Shown here: one piece after another, positions 46,123 to 56,343 of the stretch | Layout of the letters: each line of letters begins with the position of its first letter | How positions within the stretch are numbered: position 1 is the first letter of the stretch | From: Acidobacteriota bacterium | GTDB taxonomy: Bacteria > Acidobacteriota > Thermoanaerobaculia > Multivoradales > Multivoraceae | NCBI GenBank assembly: GCA_003388555.1 | Contig: QQVD01000005.1 | Span: 33,521 to 97,520, forward strand | Length of the DNA stretch: 64,000 nt | Reading direction: 5' to 3' | The notes under the pieces: model-generated | Database searches by the model: none | Told to the model about the DNA's origin: nothing | The model's input: only the letters and a program-made list of their open reading frames with translations | Position numbers and translations under genes: made by a program

Positions 46123-46230
46123 TCGGCGCGGCCTGGCCGGCAGGCCTGCTGCGCGTGCTCCGGGCCGGGTCGGCGGAGTCGCTGGAGACGCCGGAGTCGC
46201 GGGAGCTGGATCGTCGCTGCCCAGAAAAGG

Positions 46231-46260
46231 CCTGAGCCCGGAGAGAGCTCCGGGCTCAGG
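46231..46260. terminator. Bidirectional intrinsic terminator between convergent genes
   Basis: A perfect 13-bp stem CCTGAGCCCGGAG/CTCCGGGCTCAGG with loop AGAG. On the minus strand the stem is followed by a TTTT run (from AAAAGG at 46225-46230), on the plus strand by TCATTCT. It therefore serves the minus-strand lipoprotein gene best and may also stop the small plus-strand gene. Confidence 0.85.
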
Positions 46261-46350
46261 TCATTCTGGCGGACCGTGAACCGTCATCGGCGCACGCCGG
46301 TCGCTGGCGTAGACGCCCGCGGAACCGGTGGGTTCGGAGTCGGGCGGCGA

Positions 46351-46689
46351 TCAGCCCTCGGTGCCGTCTCCGGTGGCCTCTTCCGCCGCCTCTTCGACCG
46401 CCGCGCCGGCCTCGTCCATGGCCTCGCCGGCCTCTTCCATGGCGCCTTCGCCGCCGTCGATGGCTTCGTCGATCGCCTCACCGGCGTCTTCGACGGCATC
46501 CTGCACGTCGTCGACCGCCTCGTCGATCGCCTCGCCGGCCTCCTCCATCGGGCCGTCCTGCTCGGCGCAGCCGATCAGGCCGACCGTGGCGAACAGCACG
46601 AAGAAGACGATGGCGACGCCGCGCAGGCCCTGGGCGAGGGCCGCGGAAACCTGGCGGGTGTCCTGGTTGCGAATCTGGATTCTCTTCAC
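46351..46689 (-). CDS. Small acidic coiled-coil lipoprotein
   Basis: 112 residues. A hydrophobic segment ([18 protein letters not shown]) ends in the lipobox LIGC. The mature part is built from near-identical 10-11-residue units of the type [10 protein letters not shown], so it is an acidic helix, probably a coiled coil. Length and design recall Lpp-type or ecdC-like small lipoproteins, but no C-terminal Lys for peptidoglycan attachment is present. The GTG start has a perfect AGGAGG eight bases upstream, so it is expected to be strongly translated. A strong terminator follows. Confidence 0.78.
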   Translation of the reverse strand: MKRIQIRNQDTRQVSAALAQGLRGVAIVFFVLFATVGLIGCAEQDGPMEEAGEAIDEAVDDVQDAVEDAGEAIDEAIDGGEGAMEEAGEAMDEAGAAVEEAAEEATGDGTEG

Positions 46690-47082
46690 GGGACGAACCT
46701 CCTGAGATGACATGGAACCGTGCGGCGTGCACCGCCGCGCGAGAAAGCATGAGGCTAACGCATTCCTTTTGTCGAGTCCTCCCCGCCAGGGAGGGCCCAA
46801 CCTGGGAGGAGGACGCGGCGAGCCCTGCGCTGACGATGCGAGCCTCGTCGGCGCCGGGATTCCGGCTGGTAACGTCGCCTCGGGTTCCGGCGCCTACGGC
46901 AGGATCCCGAACGGCTTCGAGGCTCCGGGGCAAGCGGAGGCCGTCCCCGGCAGACCCGGAGTCCCGTGGGTGGCGGCGGCACCTGGCCCCTGGGCCGAGG
47001 CCGGGATGTGCCCAGCGCCGACCGGGCTCGGCCGTCGCGCGGTCGTGCAGCCAGGTCACGATCTATCGGAGGAGACGCAGTC
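46690..47082. other. Divergent intergenic region
   Basis: About 390 bp between the lipoprotein and heme A synthase genes. On the minus strand TCGACA followed after 18 bases by CATGCT (about 46750-46780) could be the lipoprotein promoter; the match is weak. Nothing else is recognised. Confidence 0.35.
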
Positions 47083-48048
47083 GTGCAGCAGTTCGCCGGC
47101 TTCCGCAGGTTCGCCCTGCTCACCATCGTCGCGGTCTACTTCCTGATCCTGGTCGGCGGCATCGTGCGCGCCACGGGCTCTGGGATGGGTTGCCCCGACT
47201 GGCCGAAGTGCTTCGGCAGGTGGATCCCGCCGACCGCCGAGGAGGAGCTGCCGCCGGACTACCAGGAGATCTACGGCTCGCACGGCTACGCCGAGGACCG
47301 CTTCAACGCCGCCAAGACCTGGACCGAGTACGTCAACCGGCTGATCGGGGTGGTCATCGGGCTGCTCATCTTCGTCACCCTGCTGCTCTCGCTGCGCTTC
47401 TGGCGCCGCGACCGGGCGATCGTCTGGTGGTCGCTCGCCGCCTTCCTGCTGGTCGGATTCCAGGGCTGGCTGGGCTCGGTAGTGGTCGACAGCAACCTCG
47501 CAGTGTGGCTGGTGACGGTGCACATGCTGGTGGCGCTGGTCATCGTCGGAGTGCTGCTCTACGTCTGGACGCGTTCGCACCGCGACCTGTGGCGCGGCAC
47601 CATGGAGGAGCTGCCGCGCGCCGATCTGCTGTTCGTGGGCGTGCTCGGCCTCTCGCTGTTGCAGATCGCCGTCGGCACCCAGGTGCGCGAGCAGATCGAC
47701 GAGATCGCCCGCGACGGCGTCGAGCGCAGCGGATGGATCGAGGCGCTCGGTCTGCTGCTCTCCTTCCACCGCTCCTACTCGCTGCTGCTCATGGCGTTGA
47801 TCGGTGTCTTGGTGTGGGCGGTGTGGAAGCGCAGCCGTCCCGCCAGCGTGCAGCGCCGCATCGGCGCCGGCCTGCTGGTCGTGATCGGGCTCGAGATCGC
47901 TGCCGGTGCCGCGATGTACTACTTCGCGGTGCCCGCCTTCCTGCAGCCCGTGCACCTGCTGCTCGCCGCCCTCGGCATCGGCCTGCTGTTCACGCTCTGG
48001 CTGGCGGTCCGCGCGGGGATGGAGGAGGGAGCGGCGGTGCCGGCCTAG
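47083..48048 (+). CDS. ctaA: Heme A synthase
   Basis: 321 residues, about eight membrane helices. CtaA/COX15 marks are [76 protein letters not shown] and [15 protein letters not shown]; the four heme-binding His/Glu regions are present. It converts heme O to heme A for aa3-type cytochrome oxidase, so an aerobic respiratory chain is implied. The GTG start has GGAGGAG eight bases upstream. No oxidase subunit genes or ctaB lie next to it. The stop codon lies inside a terminator-like palindrome. Confidence 0.93.
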   Translation: MQQFAGFRRFALLTIVAVYFLILVGGIVRATGSGMGCPDWPKCFGRWIPPTAEEELPPDYQEIYGSHGYAEDRFNAAKTWTEYVNRLIGVVIGLLIFVTLLLSLRFWRRDRAIVWWSLAAFLLVGFQGWLGSVVVDSNLAVWLVTVHMLVALVIVGVLLYVWTRSHRDLWRGTMEELPRADLLFVGVLGLSLLQIAVGTQVREQIDEIARDGVERSGWIEALGLLLSFHRSYSLLLMALIGVLVWAVWKRSRPASVQRRIGAGLLVVIGLEIAAGAAMYYFAVPAFLQPVHLLLAALGIGLLFTLWLAVRAGMEEGAAVPA

Positions 48049-48070
48049 GCCGGCACGGCTTCTCCTTTTT
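48037..48070 (+). terminator. Terminator overlapping the ctaA stop codon
   Basis: GTGCCGGCC-TA-GGCCGGCAC is a perfect palindrome whose centre is the TAG stop of ctaA. It is followed by GGCTTCTCCTTTTT. The T-tract is offset by about eight bases from the stem, so efficiency is uncertain. Confidence 0.6.
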
Positions 48071-48210
48071 CTCGGAAACGGGTACACTTTGCTGCACTGC
48101 GGCATCCGCCGCCGCGCCGCCCACCTCCGCACCCCGCGGGAGGCCGCCGCCTGGCCCACGACTCTCGATCGACGAGGCCGGGCCCGCCGCCTCCGCGATC
48201 GAGAATCGAC

Positions 48211-50127
48211 ATGACCACCGAGACGCTCTACGAGCGCCCGGGCACCACTGTGACTCCGACGCCAGTGACCCCTGCAGCCGTGACCCAAGCTCCCACATCC
48301 GAGCCCTCCGCCGAGGCCGCCGCCCGCCGCGAGGACATCCGCAACCTGGCGATCGTCGCCCACGTCGACCACGGCAAGACGACCCTGGTCGACGCGATGC
48401 TCTGGCAGTCGGGCACCTTCCGCGAGAACCAGCACGTGCAGGAGCGCGTGATGGACTCGAACGACCTCGAGCGCGAGCGCGGCATCACCATCCTGGCCAA
48501 GAACACCGCGGTGCGCTTCGGCGAGGTGCAGATCAACATCGTCGACACCCCCGGCCACGCCGACTTCGGCGGCGAGGTGGAGCGCACCCTGACCATGGTC
48601 GACGGCATCCTGCTGCTGGTCGACGCCAGCGAGGGGCCGCTGCCGCAGACCCGCTTCGTGCTCAGCAAGGCGCTCGCCCTCGACCTCAAGCCGATCGTGG
48701 TGATCAACAAGATCGATCGTCAGGACCAGCGCGCCAAGGAGGTCCTGAACGAGATCTACGATCTGTTCATCGAGCTCGACGCCAGCGAGGAGCAGCTCGA
48801 CTTCCCGGTCTTCTACGCTATCGCCCGTGACGGCATCTGCCGCACGACGCTCGACGGCGAGGACCACGACCTCAAGCCGCTGTTCGAGGAGATCGTGCGC
48901 ACCATCCCGGCGCCGCTGGCCGACGCCGAGGCGCCGCTGCAGCTGCTGGTCACCAACCTCGACTGGGACGACTACGTCGGCCGCCTGGTGGTGGGCCGCA
49001 TCTACGCCGGCTCGATCCGCAAGGGCATGGACATCTCGGTGTGCAAGCTCGACGGCAAGGTGGTGAGGGCCCGGGTCTCCGGCGTCTACGGCTACTCGGG
49101 CCTGCAGCGGGTGGCACTCGACCAGGCCCGCGCCGGCGAGATCGTCGCGGTCACCGGCTTCGAGCACGCGATGATCGGCGAGACGCTGAGCGACGCCGAA
49201 CGGCCTTCGCCGCTGCCGCCGATCCGCGTCGACGAGCCGACCCTGTCGATGGTCTTCCGGATCAACGACTCGCCGACCTCGGGACGTGACGGCAAGTTCC
49301 TCACCTCGCGCCAGATCCGCGAACGGCTGATCAAGGAGACGCGCTTCAACGTCGCGATGCGCTTCGAGGAGACCCCGGCGCCCGACGAGTTCCTGGTGCT
49401 AGGCCGCGGCGAGCTGCAGATGGCGATCCTGGTCGAGACGATGCGCCGCGAGGGCTACGAGCTCTGCCTCGGCAAGCCGCACGTGGTGACCCGCAGCGGC
49501 GAGAACGGCGTCGAGGAGCCGATGGAGCTGCTGATCATCGACCTGCCCGAGGAGCACATCGGCTCGGCGACGCAGCTGATGGGCCCGCGCCGCGGCCGCA
49601 TGAACCGCATGGTGCACCAGGGCAGCGGCCGGGTGCGACTCGAGTTCCGTATCCCGGCGCGCGGCCTGATCGGGCTGCGCAGCGATCTGCTCGCCGAGAC
49701 CCGCGGCACCGCGGTGATGCACCACCTGTTCGACGGCTGGGACGTCTGGCAGGGCGAGATCGAGCACCGCCGCGGCGGCGCCCTGATCGCCGACCGTGCC
49801 GGCAGGGTGACCTCGTACGCGGTGGAGAACCTGCAGCCGCGCGGCATCCTCTTCGTCGGCCCCGGTGAGGAGGTCTACGAGGGCATGGTGGTCGGCGAGA
49901 ACAACCGCCAGAGCCCGCTCGAGGTCAACATCGTGCGCGAGCGCAAGACCACCAACATGCGCAGCTCGACCGCAGAGGAGCTGGTGCGGCTGCAGCCGCC
50001 GACCAAGATGAGCCTCGAGCAGGCCCTCGAGTTCGTCCAGGACGACGAGCTGGTCGAGGTGACGCCGGCGGTCTTCCGGGTGCGCAAGAAGGTGCTCTCG
50101 GCGTCGGCGCGCAAGTCGCAGCGCTGA
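48211..50127 (+). CDS. typA: Ribosome-associated GTPase TypA/BipA
   Basis: 638 residues. A 35-residue Thr/Pro/Ala-rich extension precedes the usual start at [20 protein letters not shown] (G1). G3 is [16 protein letters not shown] and G4 is VINKIDR. TypA-specific C-terminal parts are [40 protein letters not shown] and [14 protein letters not shown]. It is a translational GTPase that helps 50S assembly and stress adaptation. The ATG at 48211 has only a weak purine stretch upstream; a later start would match other TypA proteins better in length. Confidence 0.95.
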   Translation: MTTETLYERPGTTVTPTPVTPAAVTQAPTSEPSAEAAARREDIRNLAIVAHVDHGKTTLVDAMLWQSGTFRENQHVQERVMDSNDLERERGITILAKNTAVRFGEVQINIVDTPGHADFGGEVERTLTMVDGILLLVDASEGPLPQTRFVLSKALALDLKPIVVINKIDRQDQRAKEVLNEIYDLFIELDASEEQLDFPVFYAIARDGICRTTLDGEDHDLKPLFEEIVRTIPAPLADAEAPLQLLVTNLDWDDYVGRLVVGRIYAGSIRKGMDISVCKLDGKVVRARVSGVYGYSGLQRVALDQARAGEIVAVTGFEHAMIGETLSDAERPSPLPPIRVDEPTLSMVFRINDSPTSGRDGKFLTSRQIRERLIKETRFNVAMRFEETPAPDEFLVLGRGELQMAILVETMRREGYELCLGKPHVVTRSGENGVEEPMELLIIDLPEEHIGSATQLMGPRRGRMNRMVHQGSGRVRLEFRIPARGLIGLRSDLLAETRGTAVMHHLFDGWDVWQGEIEHRRGGALIADRAGRVTSYAVENLQPRGILFVGPGEEVYEGMVVGENNRQSPLEVNIVRERKTTNMRSSTAEELVRLQPPTKMSLEQALEFVQDDELVEVTPAVFRVRKKVLSASARKSQR

Positions 50128-50135
50128 GGTTGCGG

Positions 50136-50190
50136 ACCGGGCGCTCGGACACCCGCCGGTTTCCTGCACCGGGTGGGAGCAGCGCCCGGT
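50136..50190. terminator. Large hairpin between convergent typA and ABC/M1 genes
   Basis: Outer arms ACCGGGCGCT/AGCGCCCGGT (10 bp) enclose inner arms CACCCG/CGGGTG. There is no T-tract on either side. Its position between two convergent genes makes a transcription barrier likely. Confidence 0.45.
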
Positions 50191-50232
50191 AGGCCCGCGT
50201 CGGCTCCGCCCGGGGCGTGGATCCGCTGGGAC

Positions 50233-53200
50233 TCAGAGGCGCGCGAGGGCGCGCGAGCGCTCGAGCTGCAGCACCAGCGCGTCCGGGTCGACGACGATCT
50301 GCTGCGGCTCGAAGTCGGTGCGCAGCTCGAGCGCCTGCTCCTCGCCGGCTCCCAGGACCACGCTGACCCGGGTGTCGCGGTAGGTCTCGCCGGTCGACTG
50401 CGCGCCTCGAGCCTCGTCGTCGGGGAAGCGCTCGCCGCGGCTGGCGGCGATCTCCACCGGCATGCGGCCGGTGCCCTTGTTGCGCACCGTCCAGCGGGTC
50501 AGCCAGCCGTCGCCGGAGCGCTGCTTCGAGGCGTCGCGGATCTCGTACTCCGGCACCACGACGTCGAAGTACCACTGCTCGGTGAACTCGTCGAACGCCT
50601 GCGGATCGGGAGCGTACGGCCGTAGCGTGGCGAGCAGGTCCTGCAGCACCGGATGGTCGTCGGTCGACGGCACGTAGATCCGGAACAGCTCCTGCAGCCC
50701 GGCGAGCGTCGCCTCGCGGCCCATCAGCTGGTGCAGCATCCACATCACCCAACCGCCCTTGTCGTAGGTGACGGTGGTGTCGCCGGCGCGCGAGCCGTCG
50801 ATCTTGACCAGCGGCCGCTCCGAGTCGACCTGGCGGTCCTCGGCGTAGCTGTCCTCGATCCGCCGCGCGAATTCGATCCTCCCGCGCAGACCGTGCTCCT
50901 CCTCGTGCAGCAGCAGGGTGGAGTAGTGGGCCATGCCCTCGGAGAGAATGTTGCCGCCGGGCCCTTCGCCGGGGGTGATCAGGTTGCCCCACCACTGGTG
51001 CGCCGCCTCGTGCGCGGTGACCATGAACGCCGCGTTCGATCCTTCGTCGCTCTCGGTGAGGAAGCCGATGCCCTCGGAGAAGGTGATGTTGGTGGGAAAG
51101 CCCTGGGCGTAGCCGGCGAGGGCGGGGAACTCGCTGACCTTGAGCTCATTCCAAGGGAACTCGTAGAACCACTCGGAGAAGTGCTCGCGCGCCGCCTGCA
51201 GCGCGCTCGACATCTCGTCGATGTTGTAGGTGTGCCCGGGGTGGTAGAAGAGCGCCGTGCCGCCGGCGCGCAGGACGTCGTAGCGGCCGGCGACGACGTT
51301 GAGCAGCTTCACCGGGTGGTCGGACTCCCACACCACGGTGCGCAGCGCCCGACCGTCCTCGCCGGTGTGCTCGCGGCTGCTGGTCAGCGTGCCGACGGAA
51401 TTGGCGGTGTAGTCGGCCGGCGTGGTGATCTGCACCCGGGTGGTGAAGGGGCGGATCTGGCCGAAGGCGGTGTCGAGCTCCTCCTCCCAGAAGTCGTCGG
51501 GGTACTCGCGGGGCTCGAAAGCGTTGTCCTCGTCGACGCCGATGCCGCCCTGGAAGCCGGGCAGCGGCAGGAACGACGGCTCGAAGGTGTGCAGCACGAC
51601 GCCCGAGGGCAGCACGAAGGTCGGCACACCGCCGCCGGCCTTGGTGGCGCCGGCAGGGTGGGTGCCGCGCAGGCGGAAGCCGAGTCGCAGCCCTTCTCCC
51701 GGTTCGAGAGCGCGGGCCGGTCGCAGCAGGTGCAGCCCCTCGCGATCCTCCGAGGTCGCCTCGACGCCGTCGATCTGCCAGGCGATCTCCTCCCAGGCGC
51801 GGTTGGCAGTCATCGCCACCGCGTCGATGGCGACGTCGTGCTCGTTGACCAGCTCGTAGGAGCCCTCGACGGCGAAGCGCCGCTCCGCCGGCTCGAGCTC
51901 CACCCGGACCTCGACGTGACGCACCACCGGCACCGGCGCGTCGCGGTCGTCGGCGAAGGTGGCGAAGTTCTTCCGCCAGTAGTCTTTCGCCAGCTTCTCG
52001 GCGGGCTCACCCTGGAAGCCGCTGCGCACCTGGTAGGCGAGCACACCGCCGGTGATCAGCGGCAGCAGGGCGAGCGGCGCCAGCCGCAACGTGGTGCGCA
52101 CGAGCAGCCGGGGATGCAGGCGCTGGATGCTGCGCAGGCCGTCGAAGTCGCGGCGCGAGAAGAGCCGCACCGCGAAACCGGCGAAGAAGAGCGCCGCGCC
52201 CAGAACGGTGACCCGGTTGAGCACCAGCTGCTGGCGGTTGAGCTCGTAGGTGCCCATGTCGCTCCACTGCAGGGTGCCCCACAGCGGCCAGTTGAAGGTC
52301 CAGGTCAGCTCGCCGCGGAACTGGAAGTAGAAGGTCGCCACCAGCGCCCCGATGGCCAGGGCGTAGGCGGTGTAGCGCTCGCGCACCAGGGCGTACAACC
52401 AGGTGACGAAGGCGGTCCACAGCACGAAGGTCGGTGCCACCAGCAGGATCCAGGTGACGAAGAACGGCCAGGTCTCGACCGGGGCACTGCCCTGCACCAG
52501 CAGCACGATGACCGAGGCGACGAAGGCGCCGAGCAGGATCGCCGCGCCGACCAGGCTGTTGGCCAGCGCCTTGCCGACCAGCAGCGTCCAGGTGGCCACC
52601 GGCGACGAGTAGAGCAGCTCGCCGAAGCCGGTCGAGCGCTCGCGCTGCAGCGACTCGACGGTGTAGAAGAGCAGCAGCAGGCAGACCAGCGTGGTGACGA
52701 TGCTCACCGAGTTGACCGCCAGGTAGCCGGAGGTGAGCAGGATCGGCGTGTCGAAGGCGCCGATCGCGAAGGTCGCGTTGCCAACCGTCTGCAGCAGGAT
52801 CAGCGGCACGAAGAGGTAGAGGCCGGGCTGGTGCAGCAGCTCGCGCACCTCGGCGCGCACCACCGCGCCGAGCCCGGCCGCGCGCGACGCCCGTCCGCGG
52901 CGCATCGCCAGCTCGGCGAGGCGCGGATCGTCGATGGCGGCACGTCCGGTGGCCGCCGCGGACGCGGGTGCGGCCTCGTCGCGGCGGCGCCGGCGCAGCA
53001 GACGGGACAGGCCGCCGGGTCGCGCCTCGCCGCTGAGGGTGCGGGCCACGTGCGGCACGCTCGCCGCCACGGCGCCGAGCCCGACCAGGAGGATCCAGGC
53101 GCGGTTGACCAGGATGCGCCAGTCGTAGGCGACAGGCTCGGTGTTGTAGACCTCGACCCCGCGGTCGATCGACAGCCATGCCTCGTCGAGCCAGCGCAGG

Positions 53201-53880
53201 CCCGAAGGGTCGACCACCATCAGCAGGTCGTTGATCCGCGGATCGAGCCAGCTCGGGCTCCAGTCCCAGAGGAAGAAGCCGCAGACCAGCAGCAGCGCCA
53301 CCGGCAGGAAGAAGACCAGGATCGGCCGCCGCGCCCGCTCGCCGACGGCGAAGGCGGTGCCGAGGGCGAAGAGCACGTTGGGCAGCGCGAAGAAGAGCAT
53401 CGGCCGCAGGTAGGCGCCGAGCCGGAAGTCGCCGCGCACCTCGGCGGCGTTCTCGATCGGCATCAGCTGGAAGAACACGACCAACGTCAGCAGCTGCCAG
53501 GTCAGGGCGAACAGGAACGTGACGGTGACCCCAGCGAACTTGCCGGCGACGTACTCGGCGGGTCGCAGCGGCGTCGTGTGCAGGATCTCCGAGGCCCCGA
53601 CCTCGTCGTCGCGCAGCACCGCCATGCCTGCCGCGACGGATGCGAAGAAGGCGGTGATCAGGAAGGTGAGCACGATGACGAACATCGTCATCTGCGACTC
53701 GGAGTTGATCCACGCCTTGTCGCCGCCGACCGCGGTGTCGCCGGAGGCGATCGTCACGTTGCCGGCGCTCAGCCCCCAGCTCATCAGGGTGAGCAGCAGC
53801 AGCAGGATCCAGAACATCGGACGGCGCAGGGTCTGGCTGAGCTCCAAGCGCCCGACGGCGAGGATGCGGCGCAGGCTCAC
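50233..53880 (-). CDS. ABC-2-type permease fused to an M1-family peptidase
   Basis: 1215 residues in one chain. The first 600 residues contain two ABC-2-like membrane blocks (first helix near WILLLLLTLMSWGLS, later VVRAEVRELLHQPGLYLFVP and SSPVATWTLLVGKALANS). The second half is extracytoplasmic: a beta-rich domain and an M1 catalytic domain with HEAAHQWWG (His957, Glu958, His961) and a Glu in NILSEGMAHYS, 19 residues after the second His. From memory, such fusions are annotated in Bacteroidota, Gammaproteobacteria and Acidobacteriota, with unknown substrate. The ABC ATPase encoded just upstream overlaps it by a few bases (GTGA), so the two form one transporter. Confidence 0.9.
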   Translation of the reverse strand: MSLRRILAVGRLELSQTLRRPMFWILLLLLTLMSWGLSAGNVTIASGDTAVGGDKAWINSESQMTMFVIVLTFLITAFFASVAAGMAVLRDDEVGASEILHTTPLRPAEYVAGKFAGVTVTFLFALTWQLLTLVVFFQLMPIENAAEVRGDFRLGAYLRPMLFFALPNVLFALGTAFAVGERARRPILVFFLPVALLLVCGFFLWDWSPSWLDPRINDLLMVVDPSGLRWLDEAWLSIDRGVEVYNTEPVAYDWRILVNRAWILLVGLGAVAASVPHVARTLSGEARPGGLSRLLRRRRRDEAAPASAAATGRAAIDDPRLAELAMRRGRASRAAGLGAVVRAEVRELLHQPGLYLFVPLILLQTVGNATFAIGAFDTPILLTSGYLAVNSVSIVTTLVCLLLLFYTVESLQRERSTGFGELLYSSPVATWTLLVGKALANSLVGAAILLGAFVASVIVLLVQGSAPVETWPFFVTWILLVAPTFVLWTAFVTWLYALVRERYTAYALAIGALVATFYFQFRGELTWTFNWPLWGTLQWSDMGTYELNRQQLVLNRVTVLGAALFFAGFAVRLFSRRDFDGLRSIQRLHPRLLVRTTLRLAPLALLPLITGGVLAYQVRSGFQGEPAEKLAKDYWRKNFATFADDRDAPVPVVRHVEVRVELEPAERRFAVEGSYELVNEHDVAIDAVAMTANRAWEEIAWQIDGVEATSEDREGLHLLRPARALEPGEGLRLGFRLRGTHPAGATKAGGGVPTFVLPSGVVLHTFEPSFLPLPGFQGGIGVDEDNAFEPREYPDDFWEEELDTAFGQIRPFTTRVQITTPADYTANSVGTLTSSREHTGEDGRALRTVVWESDHPVKLLNVVAGRYDVLRAGGTALFYHPGHTYNIDEMSSALQAAREHFSEWFYEFPWNELKVSEFPALAGYAQGFPTNITFSEGIGFLTESDEGSNAAFMVTAHEAAHQWWGNLITPGEGPGGNILSEGMAHYSTLLLHEEEHGLRGRIEFARRIEDSYAEDRQVDSERPLVKIDGSRAGDTTVTYDKGGWVMWMLHQLMGREATLAGLQELFRIYVPSTDDHPVLQDLLATLRPYAPDPQAFDEFTEQWYFDVVVPEYEIRDASKQRSGDGWLTRWTVRNKGTGRMPVEIAASRGERFPDDEARGAQSTGETYRDTRVSVVLGAGEEQALELRTDFEPQQIVVDPDALVLQLERSRALARL

Positions 53881-54842
53881 GCCGTGGCTCCGGGCCGCTC
53901 GGCGCCGGTCTCCGCCTCGGCTCGGCGGTGTCCGTCCCCCGGTGCCTCAGCGGAGTCGTCCCCTCGCGTTCCGACGTCGCGCATCAGCACCAGGTAGGCG
54001 TCCTCGAGGGTCGGCGGCACCCGCTCGAAGCCAGCCGGCGCGTCACCCCTTGGCTCGTAGAGGCGCACCAGGTTGCGGCCCTCGACGAGGTGGGCCTGGG
54101 TGACCTGGCGGTTGCGGCGCAGATCGTCGAGCTCGGCGGGCGAGGCGATGCCCTCGAAGATCCTGCCCTCGAGCTCCTGTCGCGCCTGCGACGGCGTGGT
54201 CAAGGCGACGACCTTGCCCTTGCGGATCACCGCGAAGCGCGGGCAGAGCACGGCGACGTCCTCGACGATGTGGGTCGAGAGCAGCACCGTGCGGTTCTCG
54301 GCCAGCTCGGCGAGGATGCGGTAGAAGCGCATGCGCTCCTCGGGATCGAGGCCGGCGGTCGGCTCGTCGACGATGATCAGCTCGGGGTTGCCGGCGATCG
54401 CCTGGGCGATGCCGAGCCGCTGTTTCATGCCGCCCGAGTAGCCCTTGACCTTGCGCCCGGCGGCGTAGCCGAGGTTCACCCGCTCGAGCAGCTCGCCGCA
54501 GAGCTGTCGCAGCGAGCGGCCCTCGGCGCGAACCCCTTTGAGCCGCAGCAGATGCAGCAACATCGCCTCGCCGGTGAGGTTGGGGTAGAAGCCGAAGTGC
54601 TGCGGCAGGTAGCCGAGGCGGGCCCACAGCCCCTGCGGATCGGCGAGCACGTCCTCGCCGTGAAGCCGCACGTCGCCCGAGGTCGGCTCGAGAAGGCCGG
54701 CGAGGATGCGCATCAGGGAGGTCTTCCCAGCGCCGTTCGGGCCGAGCAGCCCGAACATGCCGGCCGGGATGTCGAGGTCGACTCCCTGCAGCGCCGCGAC
54801 GGGACCGGGATAGATCTTGGTCAGGTTGCGGATCTCGAGCAT
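53877..54842 (-). CDS. ABC transporter ATP-binding protein
   Basis: 321 residues. Walker A is LLGPNGAGKTSLMR, the signature is YSGGMKQRLGIAQ, Walker B is LIIVDEPTAGLD, and the switch His is in STHIVED. The DrrA/NatA-like layout and the C-terminal extension RVPPTLEDAYLVLM fit ABC-2 exporters. It pairs with the permease/M1 fusion downstream, whose GTG start overlaps this stop. ATG 54842 is chosen because it gives the exact family start MLEIRNLTKIYPG. Energy from ATP would drive transport or release of a peptide or protein that the fused peptidase then handles. Confidence 0.93.
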   Translation of the reverse strand: MLEIRNLTKIYPGPVAALQGVDLDIPAGMFGLLGPNGAGKTSLMRILAGLLEPTSGDVRLHGEDVLADPQGLWARLGYLPQHFGFYPNLTGEAMLLHLLRLKGVRAEGRSLRQLCGELLERVNLGYAAGRKVKGYSGGMKQRLGIAQAIAGNPELIIVDEPTAGLDPEERMRFYRILAELAENRTVLLSTHIVEDVAVLCPRFAVIRKGKVVALTTPSQARQELEGRIFEGIASPAELDDLRRNRQVTQAHLVEGRNLVRLYEPRGDAPAGFERVPPTLEDAYLVLMRDVGTRGDDSAEAPGDGHRRAEAETGAERPGATA

Positions 54843-55113
54843 CGGTCTTCTCCATGCATGGAGGATCGGATCGGGGCGGATTTGGGGGCTAGAGCTCGTT
54901 CTCTCGTTCCCCGAACAGCCTACGTCGCCGCCGGGGCGACGGTTACAGCCGCCGCCCGGCCGATGCTCGTGGCGCGTCGTCGTCGCCGGGTCGTGGCATG
55001 CTCGATGCACCAACGAGGAGGGCACGCAGCCCGAGGACAGGGCTCCCGAGCCTCGGAGGAGCCTCAGAGGAGCCACGACGAGCCACAGACGAGTCCAAAG
55101 AGGAGTCGCATCG

Positions 55114-56298
55114 ATGCAACCTTCCTTCTTCCCCCGCAAGATCTACTTCGCTTTCGACGCCGACGAGACCTCGCTCGACGGTCTGGCGACGGTGCACCGG
55201 TTCGCCGACGCGCACGATCTCGAGGTGGTCGTGGGTCACGTCGTCGACGCTCAGAGTCCGGCTCTCGAGGCCGAGCAGCGGGCGCTGGCGATGCTGCGCC
55301 AGGTCACCGCGGACGAGCTCGACGGTGACAGGGGTGACGGCGGCGACAGCGGTGAAGATGTCCCCTGGGAGCTCGACGTCACCCGCGACGACGAGGTGGC
55401 CGACGGCGTGGTGCAGTCGGCCGACGAGGCCGGCGCCGATCTGCTGGCGCTGACCACCCACGACCGCAAGGGCTTCGCCCGCATCTTCTCGGGCAGCGTC
55501 ACCGAGGACGTGCTGGCGCGGGCGCACGTGCCGGTGCTGTCGCTGCGCGAGCGTCGCGAGGGCGATGGCGTCGACCAGCTAGGGGGCTCGGGCCGGATCC
55601 TGGTCCCGGTGGCCTTCGACGCCCACGACCACGTGGTGCTCACCGTCGCCCGAGCCTGGGCCTCCCGACTCTCGGCGGCGATCGACCTGCTGCACGTGGT
55701 GCCTTCGCCGCACATCCCGGTGGCGCCGATGGCCGAGGCGCCGGTGCCGTCTCCGTCGCTGCCCAATCCGGTGGAGCTCGAAGGTCACAGCCGGGAAGAG
55801 CTGCTGGCTCGCCTCGAGGAGGTTCCCGGTCCGCCGGTCGAGGCGAGGGCGATCGTCACCCGCGGCGACGTCGCGGAGCAGATCCGGCTCACCGCCGAGG
55901 AGGGCGACTACCGCATGGTCATCATGGGCACCGCCGGCAGGCGCGGCCTGGTGCGCTTCCTGCTCGGCTCGGCCGCCAGCAGCGTGCTGCGCAGCGTCGA
56001 GTGCCCGGTGCTGCTGCTGCCGCCGATCCTGCGGCTCGGCGACGAGAGCGAGTCTTTCGAATCGGTGCAGAGTCGCCGCTACGGCCACCCCGAGGACGTC
56101 CTCGCGGACGACGACACCTCTCGCGAAGAGAAGATCCAGATCCTCGAGGACTGGCGCCTCGACGCGCTGCGGCGCTCCGAATCGACCTCCGAGGGCATGT
56201 CTCCGGATCCCGAGGACGATCCGTCGGTCGACGACTCCGAGGTCGACGAGCTCGCCGCGGTCGACCACGCCCTGCGTCGCATCCGCGGCGACGACTGA
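55114..56298 (+). CDS. Tandem universal stress protein (UspA) with extra C-terminal tail
   Basis: 394 residues with two Usp domains (about 7-150 and 165-312). Domain 1 has LTTHDRKGFARIFSGSVTED. Domain 2 has IMGTAGRRGLVRFLLGSAAS, a full G-2x-G-9x-G-S/A ATP-binding motif. After the second domain comes a tail of about 80 residues with REEKIQILEDWRLDAL and an Asp/Glu-rich end HALRRIRGDD. The ILxxWxxDA pattern resembles a short motif seen in small proteobacterial proteins of unknown function. GAGGAG lies about eight bases before the ATG. The 50 bp upstream contain degenerate GAGCC/ACGAG repeats. It is divergent from the ABC pair. Confidence 0.85.
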   Translation: MQPSFFPRKIYFAFDADETSLDGLATVHRFADAHDLEVVVGHVVDAQSPALEAEQRALAMLRQVTADELDGDRGDGGDSGEDVPWELDVTRDDEVADGVVQSADEAGADLLALTTHDRKGFARIFSGSVTEDVLARAHVPVLSLRERREGDGVDQLGGSGRILVPVAFDAHDHVVLTVARAWASRLSAAIDLLHVVPSPHIPVAPMAEAPVPSPSLPNPVELEGHSREELLARLEEVPGPPVEARAIVTRGDVAEQIRLTAEEGDYRMVIMGTAGRRGLVRFLLGSAASSVLRSVECPVLLLPPILRLGDESESFESVQSRRYGHPEDVLADDDTSREEKIQILEDWRLDALRRSESTSEGMSPDPEDDPSVDDSEVDELAAVDHALRRIRGDD

Positions 56299-56343
56299 GG
56301 ATCGCGCTGCCGCCTCGTCCGCTGGCGTCGCCCGAGCGTCCGG

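Noticed and set aside
47083..48830. Long minus-strand frame opposite ctaA and typA
   Set aside because: Both plus-strand genes have full family motifs; the antisense frame is only due to high third-position GC.
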